DNA of 64,000 nucleotides from Eledone cirrhosa (Eukaryota; Mollusca; Cephalopoda; Octopoda; Eledonidae): contig OZ024744.1 of NCBI GenBank assembly GCA_964016885.1, forward strand, positions 114,055,674 to 114,119,673, read 5' to 3'. Below the pieces are notes generated by a model. That model did not search any database. It was not told the origin of the DNA and worked only from the letters and a program-made list of their open reading frames with translations. Made by a program: the position numbers and the translations under genes. This document shows, in pieces, positions 34,151 through 47,700 of the stretch; the first letter of the stretch is position 1; every line of letters starts with the position of its first letter.

Positions 34151-37100
34151 TGTAAAGTGGTCATGTAGGTGTCACTACAAAAAGTACCCAGTACACACTG
34201 TAAAGTGGTCATGTAGGTGTCACAACAAAAAGTACCCAGTGCACTCTGTAAAGTGGTCATGTAGGTCTCTGAACAAAAATTACCCAGTCCATACTGTAAA
34301 GTAGTCATGTAGGTGTCACAACAAAAAGTACCCAGTCCACACTGTAAAGTGGTCATATAGATGTCACAACAAAAAGCAACCAGTACCCACTATAAATTGG
34401 TCATGACAAAAAGTACCCAGTACACACTGTAAAGTGGTCATGAGGTGCTACAACAAAAAGTATGCAGTACACACCGTAAAGTGATCAAGTAGGTGTCTCA
34501 ACATAAAGTACCCAGTCGACACCGTAAAGTGATCATATAGGTGTCAAAACAAAATTACCCAGTACACAATGTAAAGTGGTGAAGTATGTACCACAACAAA
34601 GAGTACCCAGTACACACTGTAAAGTGGTCATGTAGGTGTCACAACAAAAACTACCAAGTACACACTGTAAAGTGTCATGTAGGTGTCACAACAAAAATAA
34701 CCCAGTCCACTTTGTAAAGTGTTCATGTAGGAGTCACAACAAAAAGTACCCAGTGCACACTGTAAAGTAGTCATAAAGGTGTCACAACTAAAAGTACCCA
34801 GTACACACTGTAAAGTGGTCATGTAGGTGTCATGACAAAAATTACCAAGTACACACTGTAAAGTGGTCATGTAGGTGTCATGACAAAAATTACCCAGTAC
34901 ACACTGTAAAGTGGTCATGTAGGTGTCATGACAAAAATTACCCAGTACACACTGTAAAGTGTTCATGTAGGTCTCAGGACAAAGAATACCCAGTCCATAC
35001 TGTAAAGCGGTGAGATAGGTGTCACAACGAAAAGTAGCAAGTACACACTGTAAAGTGCTCATGCAGGTGTCACTATAAAAATTACCCAGTACACACTGTA
35101 AAGAGTTTGTGTAGGTCTCACAACAAAGCGGCACCCTGTCCACACGGTAAAGTGGTCATGTAGCTGTCACAAACACACAGTACACATTGTGAAGTGGTCA
35201 TGTAACTGTCACAACAAAAAACACCCATTCCACACTGTAAAATGGTCAGGAAGGTGACAACAAATACTACCCAGTAGGTGTCACAAGAAAAAACACCCAG
35301 TATACATTGTGAAGTGTCACATTGTAGGTGTCACAACAAAAAGCACCCAGTGCACACTGTAAAGTGGTCATGTAGGTGTCATGACAAAAGGTACCCAGTA
35401 CACACTGTAAAGTGGTCATGTAGGTGTCACAACAAAAAGTACCTAGTACACAATGTAAAGTTTTCACGTAGGTATCACAACAAAAAGTACCCAATCCACC
35501 CTGTAAAGTGGTCATGCAGGTGTCACAACAAAACGTACCCAGTACACACTGTAAAGTGGTCACAGCAAAAAGTACCCAGTACACACTGTAAAGTGGTCAT
35601 GTTGGTGTCACAACAAAAAGTACCTAGTACACTCTAAAGTGGTCATGTAGGTGTCACTACAAAAAGTACCCAGTACACATTGTGCAGTGGTTATGTATGT
35701 GTCACAACATAATGTACCCAATACACTCTAAAGTGGTCATGTAGGTGTCACTATAAAAAGTACCCAGTACACACTGTAAAGTGGTCATGTAGGTGTCACT
35801 ACAAAAAGTACCCAGTACACACTGTAAAGTGGTCATGTAGGTGTCACAACAAAAATACCCAATACACACTGTAAAATAGTCATGTAGGTATCACTACAAA
35901 AAGTACTCAGTACACACTGTAAAGTGGTCATGTAGGTGTCATGACAAAATTACCCAATCCACACTCTAAAGTCCTCATGTAGGTGTCACAACAAAAAGCA
36001 CCCAGTCCACACTGTAAAGTGGTCATGTAGGTGTCACAACAAAAAGTACCCACTACACACTGTAAAGTGGTCATGTAGGTGTCACAACAAAAGGTACCCA
36101 ATCCACGCTGTAAAGTGGTCTTGTAGGTGTCACAACAAAAAGTACCCAGTACACACTGTAAAGTGGTCATGTAGGTGTCACAACAAAACTAACCAGTACA
36201 CACTGTAAAGTGGTCATGTAGGTGTCACAACAAAAGGTACCCAGTACACACTGTAAAGTGGTCATGTAGGTGTCACAACAAAAAGTACCTAGAACACATT
36301 GTAAAGTGGTCATGTAGCTGTACCAACAAAAAATACCCAGTACACACTGTAAAGTGGTCATGTAGGTGACACAACAAAAAGTTCCTAGTACACAGAGTAA
36401 AGTGGTAATGAAGGTGTCACAACAAAAAGTACCCAGTCCACACTGTAAAGTGGTCATGTAGGTGTCAACAAAAATTACCCAGTACACACTGTAAAGTGGT
36501 CATGTAGGTGTCACAACAAAAAGTACCTAGTACACACTGTAAAGTGGTCATGTAGGTGTCACAACAAAAAGTACCTAGTACACACTGTAAAGTGGTCATG
36601 CAGGTGTCACAACAAAAAGTACCCAGTACACACTGTAAAGTGGTCATGCAGGTGTCATAACAAAAAGTACTCAGTACACACTGTAAAGTGGTCATGTAGG
36701 TGTCACAACAAAAAGTACCTGGTACACGCTGTAAAGTGGTTATGTAGGTGTCACAACAAAAGGTACCCAGTTCACACTGTAAAGTGGTCATGTAGGTGTT
36801 ACAACAAAAAGTACCAAGTACACACTGTAAAGTGGTCATGTAGGTGTCACAACAAAAGGTATCCAGTACACACTGTAAAGTAGTCATGTAGGTGTCACTA
36901 GAAAAATTACCCAGTTCACACTGTAAGGTAGTGATGTAGGTGTCGCAACAAAATGTACCCAGTACACACTGTATAGTGGTCATGTAGGTCTCACAACACG
37001 CAGTCCACACTGTAAAATGGTCATGTAGGTGTCTGAATAAAAATTACCAAGTCCACAATGTAAAGTTCTCATGTAGGTGTCACAACAAAAAGCATCCGGT

Positions 37101-40100
37101 CCACACTGTAAAGTCTTGTAGGTGTCACAACAAAAAGTACCCAGTACACACTGTATAGTGGTCATGTAGGTGTCACAACAAAATGTAACCAGTACACACT
37201 GTAAAATAGTCATGTATGCGTCACAACAAAATTACCCAGTCCACACTGTAAAGTGGTCATGTAGATGTCATGACAATAAGTACACAGCACACAATGTAAT
37301 GTAGCCATGTAGATGTCAGAACAAAATGTACCCAGTACACACTCTAAAGTGGTCATGTAGGCGTCACAAAAAATACCCAGTACACATTGTAAAGTGGTCA
37401 TGTAGGTGTCATGACAAAAAGTACCCAGTACACACTGTAAAGTGGTCATGTAGGTGTCACAACAAAAGGTACCCAGTATACACTGTAAAGTAGTCATGTA
37501 GGTGTCACAACAAAATTACCCAACCACACTCTAAAGTGCTCATCTAGGTGTCACAACAAAAATCACTCAGTCCACACTGTAAAGTGGTCATGTAGGTGTC
37601 ACAACAAAAAGTACCCAGTACACACTGTAAAGTGGTCATGTAGTTGTCTCAACAAAAAGTACCCAGTAGACACTGTAAAGTGGTCATGTAGGTGTCACTA
37701 CAAAAAGTACCCAGTACACACTGTAAAGTGGTCATGTAGGTGTCACAACAAAAATACCCAGTACACACTGTAAAGTGGTCATGCAGGTGTCACAACAAAA
37801 AGTACCCAGTACACACTGTAAAGTGGTCACAGCAAAAAGTACCCAGTACACACTGCAAAGTGGTCATGTAGGTGTCACAACAAAAAGTACCCAGAACACA
37901 ATGTAAAGTTTTCACGTAGGTATCACAACAAAAAGTACCCAATCCACCCTGTAAAGTGGTCATGTAGGTGTCACAACCAAAAGTACCCAGTACACACTGT
38001 AAAGTGGTCATGTAGGTGTCACAACAAAACTACCCAGTACACACTGTAAAGTGGTCATGTAGGTATCACAATAAAAAGTACCCAGTACACACTGTAAAGT
38101 GGTCATGTTGGTGTCACAACAAAAAGTACCTAGTACACTCTAAAGAGGTCATGTAGGTGTCACTACAAAAAGTACCCAGTACACACTGTGCAGTGGTTAT
38201 GTATGTGTCACAACATAATGTACCCAATACACTCTAAAGTGGTCATGTAGGTGTCACTATAAAAAGTACCCAGTACACACTGTGCAGTGGTTATGTATGT
38301 GTCACAAGAAAATGTACCCAGTACACTCTAAAGTGGTCATGTAGGTGTCAACAAAAAGTACCCACTACAAACTGTAAAGTGGTCCTGTAGGTGTCACAAT
38401 GAAAACTACCCAGTACACTGTAAAGTGGTCATGTAGGTGTCACAACAAAAAGTACCTAGTACACACTGTAAAGTGGTCATGTAGGTGTCACAACAAAAAG
38501 TACCCACTACACACTGTAAAGTGGTCCTGTAGGTGTCACAACAAAAACTACACAGTACTGACTGTGAAGTGGTCATGTAGGTGTCACAACAAAAAGTACC
38601 CAGTACACACTGTAAAGTGATCATGTAGGTGTGACAACAAAAATACCCAGTACATACTGTAAAGTGGTCGTGTAGGTGTGACAACAAAAAGTACCCAGTA
38701 CACACTGTAAAGTGGTCATGTAGGTGTGACAACAAAAAGTACCCAGTACACGTAAAGTAATCATGTAGGTGTCACAAGAAAAAGTATCCAGTACACACTG
38801 TAAAGTGGTCATATAGTTGTCTCGACAAAATTCACCCAGACCACACTGTAAACTGGTTATGCAGGCGTCATAGGAGGCTCCCAGTTCACACTGTTAAGTG
38901 GTCATATAGGTGTCAGAACAAAGAGTCAGGACACACTGTAAAGTGATCATATAGTTGTCACAACAAAAAACTGCTAGTCCATACTGTAAAGTGGTCATGA
39001 GGTGCCACAACAAAAAGTACGCAGTCCACACCGTAAAGTGGTCATGTAGGTGCCACAACACAAAGTAGCCAGTCGACACCGTAAAGTGGTCATATAGGTG
39101 TCAAAACAAAATTACCCAGTACACACTGTAAAGTGGTCATGTAGGTGTCATGACAAAAAGTACCCAGTACACACTGTAAAGTAGTCATGTAGGTGTCACA
39201 ACAAAAAGTACCCAGTACACACTGTAAAGTAGTCATGTAGGTGTCACAACAAAAATAACCCAGTCCACTTTGTAAAGTGTTCATGTAGGTGTCACAACAA
39301 AAAGTACCCAGTGCACTCTGTAAAGTGGTCATGTAGGTCTCTGAACAAAAATTACCCAGTCCATACTGTAAAGTAGTCATGTAGGTGTCACAACAAAAAG
39401 TACCCAGTCCACACTGTAAAGTGGTCATATAGATGTCACAACAAAAAGCAACCAGTACCCACTATAAATTGGTCATGACAAAAAGTACCCAGTACACACT
39501 GTAAAGTGGTCATGAGGTGCTACAACAAAAAGTACGCAGTACACACCGTAAAGTGATCAAGTAGGTGTCTCAACATAAAGTACCCAGTCGACACCGTAAA
39601 GTGATCATATAGGTGTCAAAACAAAATTACCCAGTACACAATGTAAAGTGGTGAAGTATGTACCACAACAAAGAGTACCCAGTACACACTGTAAAGTGGT
39701 CATGTAGGTGTCACAACAAAAACTACCAAGTACACACTGTAAAGTGTCATGTAGGTGTCACAACAAAAATAACCCAGTCCACTTTGTAAAGTGTTCATGT
39801 AGGAGTCACAACAAAAAGTACCCAGTGCACACTGTAAAGTAGTCATAAAGGTGTCACAACTAAAAGTACCCAGTACACACTGTAAAGTGGTCATGTAGGT
39901 GTCATGACAAAAATTACCAAGTACACACTGTAAAGTGGTCATGTAGGTGTCATGACAAAAATTACCCAGTACACACTGTAAAGTGGTCATGTAGGTGTCA
40001 TGACAAAAATTACCCAGTACACACTGTAAAGTGTTCATGTAGGTCTCAGGACAAAGAATACCCAGTCCATACTGTAAAGCGGTGAGATAGGTGTCACAAC

Positions 40101-43100
40101 GAAAAGTAGCAAGTACACACTGTAAAGTGCTCATGCAGGTGTCACTATAAAAATTACCCAGTACACACTGTAAAGAGTTTGTGTAGGTCTCACAACAAAG
40201 CGGCACCCTGTCCACACGGTAAAGTGGTCATGTAGCTGTCACAAACACACAGTACACATTGTGAAGTGGTCATGTAACTGTCACAACAAAAAACACCCAT
40301 TCCACACTGTAAAATGGTCAGGAAGGTGTGACAACAAATACTACCCAGTAGGTGTCACAAGAAAAAACACCCAGTATACATTGTGAAGTGTCACATTGTA
40401 GGTGTCACAACAAAAAGCACCCAGTGCACACTGTAAAGTGGTCATGTAGGTGTCATGACAAAAGGTACCCAGTACACACTGTAAAGTGGTCATGTAGGTG
40501 TCACAACAAAAAGTACCTAGTACACAATGTAAAGTTTTCACGTAGGTATCACAACAAAAAGTACCCAATCCACCCTGTAAAGTGGTCATGCAGGTGTCAC
40601 AACAAAACGTACCCAGTACACACTGTAAAGTGGTCACAGCAAAAAGTACCCAGTACACACTGTAAAGTGGTCATGTTGGTGTCACAACAAAAAGTACCTA
40701 GTACACTCTAAAGTGGTCATGTAGGTGTCACTACAAAAAGTACCCAGTACACATTGTGCAGTGGTTATGTATGTGTCACAACATAATGTACCCAATACAC
40801 TCTAAAGTGGTCATGTAGGTGTCACTATAAAAAGTACCCAGTACACACTGTAAAGTGGTCATGTAGGTGTCACTACAAAAAGTACCCAGTACACACTGTA
40901 AAGTGGTCATGTAGGTGTCACAACAAAAAGTACCCAGTGCACTCTGTAAAGTGGTCATGTAGGTCTCTGAACAAAAATTACCCAGTCCATACTGTAAAGT
41001 AGTCATGTAGGTGTCACAACAAAAAGTACCCAGTCCACACTGTAAAGTGGTCATATAGATGTCACAACAAAAAGCAACCAGTACCCACTATAAATTGGTC
41101 ATGACAAAAAGTACCCAGTACACACTGTAAAGTGGTCATGAGGTGCTACAACAAAAAGTACGCAGTACACACCGTAAAGTGATCAAGTAGGTGTCTCAAC
41201 ATAAAGTACCCAGTCGACACCGTAAAGTGATCATATAGGTGTCAAAACAAAATTACCCAGTACACAATGTAAAGTGGTGAAGTATGTACCACAACAAAGA
41301 GTACCCAGTACACACTGTAAAGTGGTCATGTAGGTGTCACAACAAAAACTACCAAGTACACACTGTAAAGTGTCATGTAGGTGTCACAACAAAAATAACC
41401 CAGTCCACTTTGTAAAGTGTTCATGTAGGAGTCACAACAAAAAGTACCCAGTGCACACTGTAAAGTAGTCATAAAGGTGTCACAACTAAAAGTACCCAGT
41501 ACACACTGTAAAGTGGTCATGTAGGTGTCATGACAAAAATTACCAAGTACACACTGTAAAGTGGTCATGTAGGTGTCATGACAAAAATTACCCAGTACAC
41601 ACTGTAAAGTGGTCATGTAGGTGTCATGACAAAAATTACCCAGTACACACTGTAAAGTGTTCATGTAGGTCTCAGGACAAAGAATACCCAGTCCATACTG
41701 TAAAGCGGTGAGATAGGTGTCACAACGAAAAGTAGCAAGTACACACTGTAAAGTGCTCATGCAGGTGTCACTATAAAAATTACCCAGTACACACTGTAAA
41801 GAGTTTGTGTAGGTCTCACAACAAAGCGGCACCCTGTCCACACGGTAAAGTGGTCATGTAGCTGTCACAAACACACAGTACACATTGTGAAGTGGTCATG
41901 TAACTGTCACAACAAAAAACACCCATTCCACACTGTAAAATGGTCAGGAAGGTGTGACAACAAATACTACCCAGTAGGTGTCACAAGAAAAAACACCCAG
42001 TATACATTGTGAAGTGTCACATTGTAGGTGTCACAACAAAAAGCACCCAGTGCACACTGTAAAGTGGTCATGTAGGTGTCATGACAAAAGGTACCCAGTA
42101 CACACTGTAAAGTGGTCATGTAGGTGTCACAACAAAAAGTACCTAGTACACAATGTAAAGTTTTCACGTAGGTATCACAACAAAAAGTACCCAATCCACC
42201 CTGTAAAGTGGTCATGCAGGTGTCACAACAAAACGTACCCAGTACACACTGTAAAGTGGTCACAGCAAAAAGTACCCAGTACACACTGTAAAGTGGTCAT
42301 GTTGGTGTCACAACAAAAAGTACCTAGTACACTCTAAAGTGGTCATGTAGGTGTCACTACAAAAAGTACCCAGTACACATTGTGCAGTGGTTATGTATGT
42401 GTCACAACATAATGTACCCAATACACTCTAAAGTGGTCATGTAGGTGTCACTATAAAAAGTACCCAGTACACACTGTAAAGTGGTCATGTAGGTGTCACT
42501 ACAAAAAGTACCCAGTACACACTGTAAAGTGGTCATGTAGGTGTCACAACAAAAATACCCAATACACACTGTAAAATAGTCATGTAGGTATCACTACAAA
42601 AAGTACTCAGTACACACTGTAAAGTGGTCATGTAGGTGTCATGACAAAATTACCCAATCCACACTCTAAAGTCCTCATGTAGGTGTCACAACAAAAAGCA
42701 CCCAGTCCACACTGTAAAGTGGTCATGTAGGTGTCACAACAAAAAGTACCCACTACACACTGTAAAGTGGTCATGTAGGTGTCACAACAAAAGGTACCCA
42801 ATCCACGCTGTAAAGTGGTCTTGTAGGTGTCACAACAAAAAGTACCCAGTACACACTGTAAAGTGGTCATGTAGGTGTCACAACAAAACTAACCAGTACA
42901 CACTGTAAAGTGGTCATGTAGGTGTCACAACAAAAGGTACCCAGTACACACTGTAAAGTGGTCATGTAGGTGTCACAACAAAAAGTACCTAGAACACATT
43001 GTAAAGTGGTCATGTAGCTGTACCAACAAAAAATACCCAGTACACACTGTAAAGTGGTCATGTAGGTGACACAACAAAAAGTTCCTAGTACACAGAGTAA

Positions 43101-44700
43101 AGTGGTAATGAAGGTGTCACAACAAAAAGTACCCAGTCCACACTGTAAAGTGGTCATGTAGGTGTCAACAAAAATTACCCAGTACACACTGTAAAGTGGT
43201 CATGTAGGTGTCACAACAAAAAGTACCTAGTACACACTGTAAAGTGGTCATGTAGGTGTCACAACAAAAAGTACCTAGTACACACTGTAAAGTGGTCATG
43301 CAGGTGTCACAACAAAAAGTACCCAGTACACACTGTAAAGTGGTCATGCAGGTGTCATAACAAAAAGTACTCAGTACACACTGTAAAGTGGTCATGTAGG
43401 TGTCACAACAAAAAGTACCTGGTACACGCTGTAAAGTGGTTATGTAGGTGTCACAACAAAAGGTACCCAGTTCACACTGTAAAGTGGTCATGTAGGTGTT
43501 ACAACAAAAAGTACCAAGTACACACTGTAAAGTGGTCATGTAGGTGTCACAACAAAAGGTATCCAGTACACACTGTAAAGTAGTCATGTAGGTGTCACTA
43601 GAAAAATTACCCAGTTCACACTGTAAGGTAGTGATGTAGGTGTCGCAACAAAATGTACCCAGTACACACTGTATAGTGGTCATGTAGGTCTCACAACACG
43701 CAGTCCACACTGTAAAATGGTCATGTAGGTGTCTGAATAAAAATTACCAAGTCCACAATGTAAAGTTCTCATGTAGGTGTCACAACAAAAAGCATCCGGT
43801 CCACACTGTAAAGTCTTGTAGGTGTCACAACAAAAAGTACCCAGTACACACTGTATAGTGGTCATGTAGGTGTCACAACAAAATGTAACCAGTACACACT
43901 GTAAAATAGTCATGTATGCGTCACAACAAAATTACCCAGTCCACACTGTAAAGTGGTCATGTAGATGTCATGACAATAAGTACACAGCACACAATGTAAT
44001 GTAGCCATGTAGATGTCAGAACAAAATGTACCCAGTACACACTCTAAAGTGGTCATGTAGGCGTCACAAAAAATACCCAGTACACATTGTAAAGTGGTCA
44101 TGTAGGTGTCATGACAAAAAGTACCCAGTACACACTGTAAAGTGGTCATGTAGGTGTCACAACAAAAGGTACCCAGTATACACTGTAAAGTAGTCATGTA
44201 GGTGTCACAACAAAATTACCCAACCACACTCTAAAGTGCTCATCTAGGTGTCACAACAAAAATCACTCAGTCCACACTGTAAAGTGGTCATGTAGGTGTC
44301 ACAACAAAAAGTACCCAGTACACACTGTAAAGTGGTCATGTAGTTGTCTCAACAAAAAGTACCCAGTAGACACTGTAAAGTGGTCATGTAGGTGTCACTA
44401 CAAAAAGTACCCAGTACACACTGTAAAGTGGTCATGTAGGTGTCACAACAAAAATACCCAGTACACACTGTAAAGTGGTCATGCAGGTGTCACAACAAAA
44501 AGTACCCAGTACACACTGTAAAGTGGTCACAGCAAAAAGTACCCAGTACACACTGCAAAGTGGTCATGTAGGTGTCACAACAAAAAGTACCCAGAACACA
44601 ATGTAAAGTTTTCACGTAGGTATCACAACAAAAAGTACCCAATCCACCCTGTAAAGTGGTCATGTAGGTGTCACAACCAAAAGTACCCAGTACACACTGT
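30560..44700. repeat. 6.7-kb higher-order repeat, about two copies
   Basis: Marker variants recur with an offset of 6698-6700 bases: 31701 with 38399, 32392 with 39090, 33002 with 39700, 35928 with 42628, 37210 with 43910, 37790 with 44490. The two copies are almost identical; examples of differences are TATGCAG at 34471 against TACGCAG at 41160, and a 2-base indel near 35254. This implies a very recent unequal exchange or replication slippage, or an assembly artefact. Confidence 0.85.
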
Positions 44701-47700
44701 AAAGTGGTCATGTAGGTGTCACAACAAAACTACGCAGTACACACTGTAAAGTGGTCATGTAGGTATCACAATAAAAAGTACCCAGTACACACTGTAAAGT
44801 GGTCATGTTGGTGTCACAACAAAAAGTACCTAGTACACTCTAAAGAGGTCATGTAGGTGTCACTACAAAAAGTACCCAGTACACACTGTGCAGTGGTTAT
44901 GTATGTGTCACAAGAAAATGTACCCAGTACACTCTAAAGTGGTCATGTAGGTGTCAACAAAAAGTACCCACTACAAACTGTAAAGTGGTCCTGTAGGTGT
45001 CACAATGAAAACTACCCAGTACACTGTAAAGTGGTCATGTAGGTGTCACAACAAAAAGTACCTAGTACACACTGTAAAGTGGTCATGTAGGTGTCACAAC
45101 AAAAAGTACCCACTACACACTGTAAAGTGGTCCTGTAGGTGTCACAACAAAAACTACACAGTACTGACTGTGAAGTGGTCATGTAGGTGTCACAACAAAA
45201 AGTACCCAGTACACACTGTAAAGTGATCATGTCGGTGTCACAACAAAAAGTACCCAGTATACACTGTAAAGTGTTCATGTAGGTGTCACAACAAAAAGTA
45301 CCCAGTACACACTGTAAAGTGGTCATGTAGATGTCACAACAACAAGTACCCAGTACACGCTGTAAAGTGGTCATGTAGGTGTCATAACAAAAGGTACCCA
45401 GTCCACACTGTAAAGTGGTCATGTAGGTATCACAACAAAAAGTACCCAGTACACACTGTAAAGTGATCATGTAGGTGTCACAACAAAAAGTACCCACTAC
45501 ACACTGTAAAGTGGTCATGTAGGTGTCATGACAAAATTACCCAATCCACACTCTAAAGTCCTCATGTAGGTGTCACAACAAAAAGCACCCAGTCCACACT
45601 GTAAAGTGGTCATGTAGGTGTCACAACAAAAAGTACCCACTACACACTGTAAGGTGGTCATGTAGGTGTCACAACAAAAGGTACCCAGTCCACACTGTAA
45701 AGTGGTCATGTAGGTGTCACAACAAAAAGTACCCAGTACACACTGTAAAGTGGTCATGTAGGTGTCACAACAAAACTACCCAGTACACACTGTAAAGTGG
45801 TCATGTAGGTATCACAATAAAAAGTACCCAGTACACACTGTAAAGTGGTCATGTTGGTGTCACAACAAAAAGTACCTAGTACACTCTAAAGAGGTCATGT
45901 AGGTGTCACTACAAAAAGTACCCAGTACACACTGTGCAGTGGTTATGTATGTGTCACAACATAATGTACCCAATACACTCTAAAGTGGTCATGTAGGTGT
46001 CACTATAAAAAGTACCCAGTACACACTGTGCAGTGGTTATGTATGTGTCACAAGAAAATGTACCCAGTACACTCTAAAGTGGTCATGTAGGTGTCAACAA
46101 AAAGTACCCACTACAAACTGTAAAGTGGTCCTGTAGGTGTCACAATGAAAACTACCCAGTACACTGTAAAGTGGTCATGTAGGTGTCACAACAAAAAGTA
46201 CCTAGTACACACTGTAAAGTGGTCATGTAGGTGTCACAACAAAAAGTACCCACTACACACTGTAAAGTGGTCCTGTAGGTGTCACAACAAAAACTACACA
46301 GTACTGACTGTGAAGTGGTCATGTAGGTGTCACAACAAAAAGTACCCAGTACACACTGTAAAGTGATCATGTCGGTGTCACAACAAAAAGTACCCAGTAT
46401 ACACTGTAAAGTGTTCATGTAGGTGTCACAACAAAAAGTACCCAGTACACACTGTAAAGTGGTCATGTAGGTGTCACAACAACAAGTACCCAGTACACGC
46501 TGTAAAGTGGTCATGTAGGTGTCATAACAAAAGGTACCCAGTCCACACTGTAAAGTGGTCATGTAGGTATCACAACAAAAAGTACCCAGTACACACTGTA
46601 AAGTGATCATGTAGGTGTCACAACAAAAAGTACCCACTACACACTGTAAAGAGGTCATGTAGGTGTCATGACAAAATTACCCAATCCACACTCTAAAGTC
46701 CTCATGTAGGTGTCACAACAAAAAGTACCCAGTACACACTGTAAAGTGGTCATGTAGGTGTCACAACAAAAAGTACCTAGTACACACTGTAAAGTGGTCA
46801 TGCAGGTGTCACAACAAAAAGTACCCAGTACACACTGTAAAGTGGTCACGCAGGTGTCACAGCAAAAAGTACCCAGTACACACTGTAAAGTGGTTATGTA
46901 GGTGTCACAACAAAAAGTACCCAGAACACAATGTAAAGTGTTCATGTAGGTTTCACAACAAAAAGTACCCAACCACCCTGTAAAGTGGTCATGTAGGTGT
47001 CACAACCAAAAGTACCCAGTCTACACTGTAAAGTGGTCATGTAGGTGTCACAACAAAACTACCCAGTACACACTGTAAAGTGGTCATGTAGGTGTCACAA
47101 CAAAAGGTACCCAGTACACACTGTAAAGTGGTCATGTAGGTGTCACAACAAAAAGTACCTAGAACACATTGTAAAGTGGTCATGTAGCTGTACCAACAAA
47201 AAGTACCCAGTACACACTGTAAAGTGGTCATGCAGGTGTCACAACAAAAAGTACCCAGTACACACTGTAAAGTGGTCATGTAGGTGTCACAACAAAAAGT
47301 ACGCAGTACACACTGTAAAGTGGTCATGTAGGTGTCACAACAAAAAGTACCCAGTACACACTGTAAAGTGGTCATGTAGGTGTCACGATAAAAAGTACCC
47401 AGTACACACTGTAAAGTGGTCATGTAGGTGTCACAACAAAAAGTACCCAGAACACACTGTAAAGTGGTCATGTAGGTGTCACAACAAAAAGTACTCTGTA
47501 CACTGTAAAGTGTTCATGTAGGTGTCACAACAAAAAGCACCCAGTGCACACTGTAAAGTGGTCATGTATGTGTCATGACAAAAAGTACCCAGTACACACT
47601 GTAAAGTGGTCATGTAGGTAACACAACAAAAAGTACCCAGTACACACTGTAAAGTGGTCATGTATGTGTCACAACAAAAAGTACCCAGTACACACTGTAA

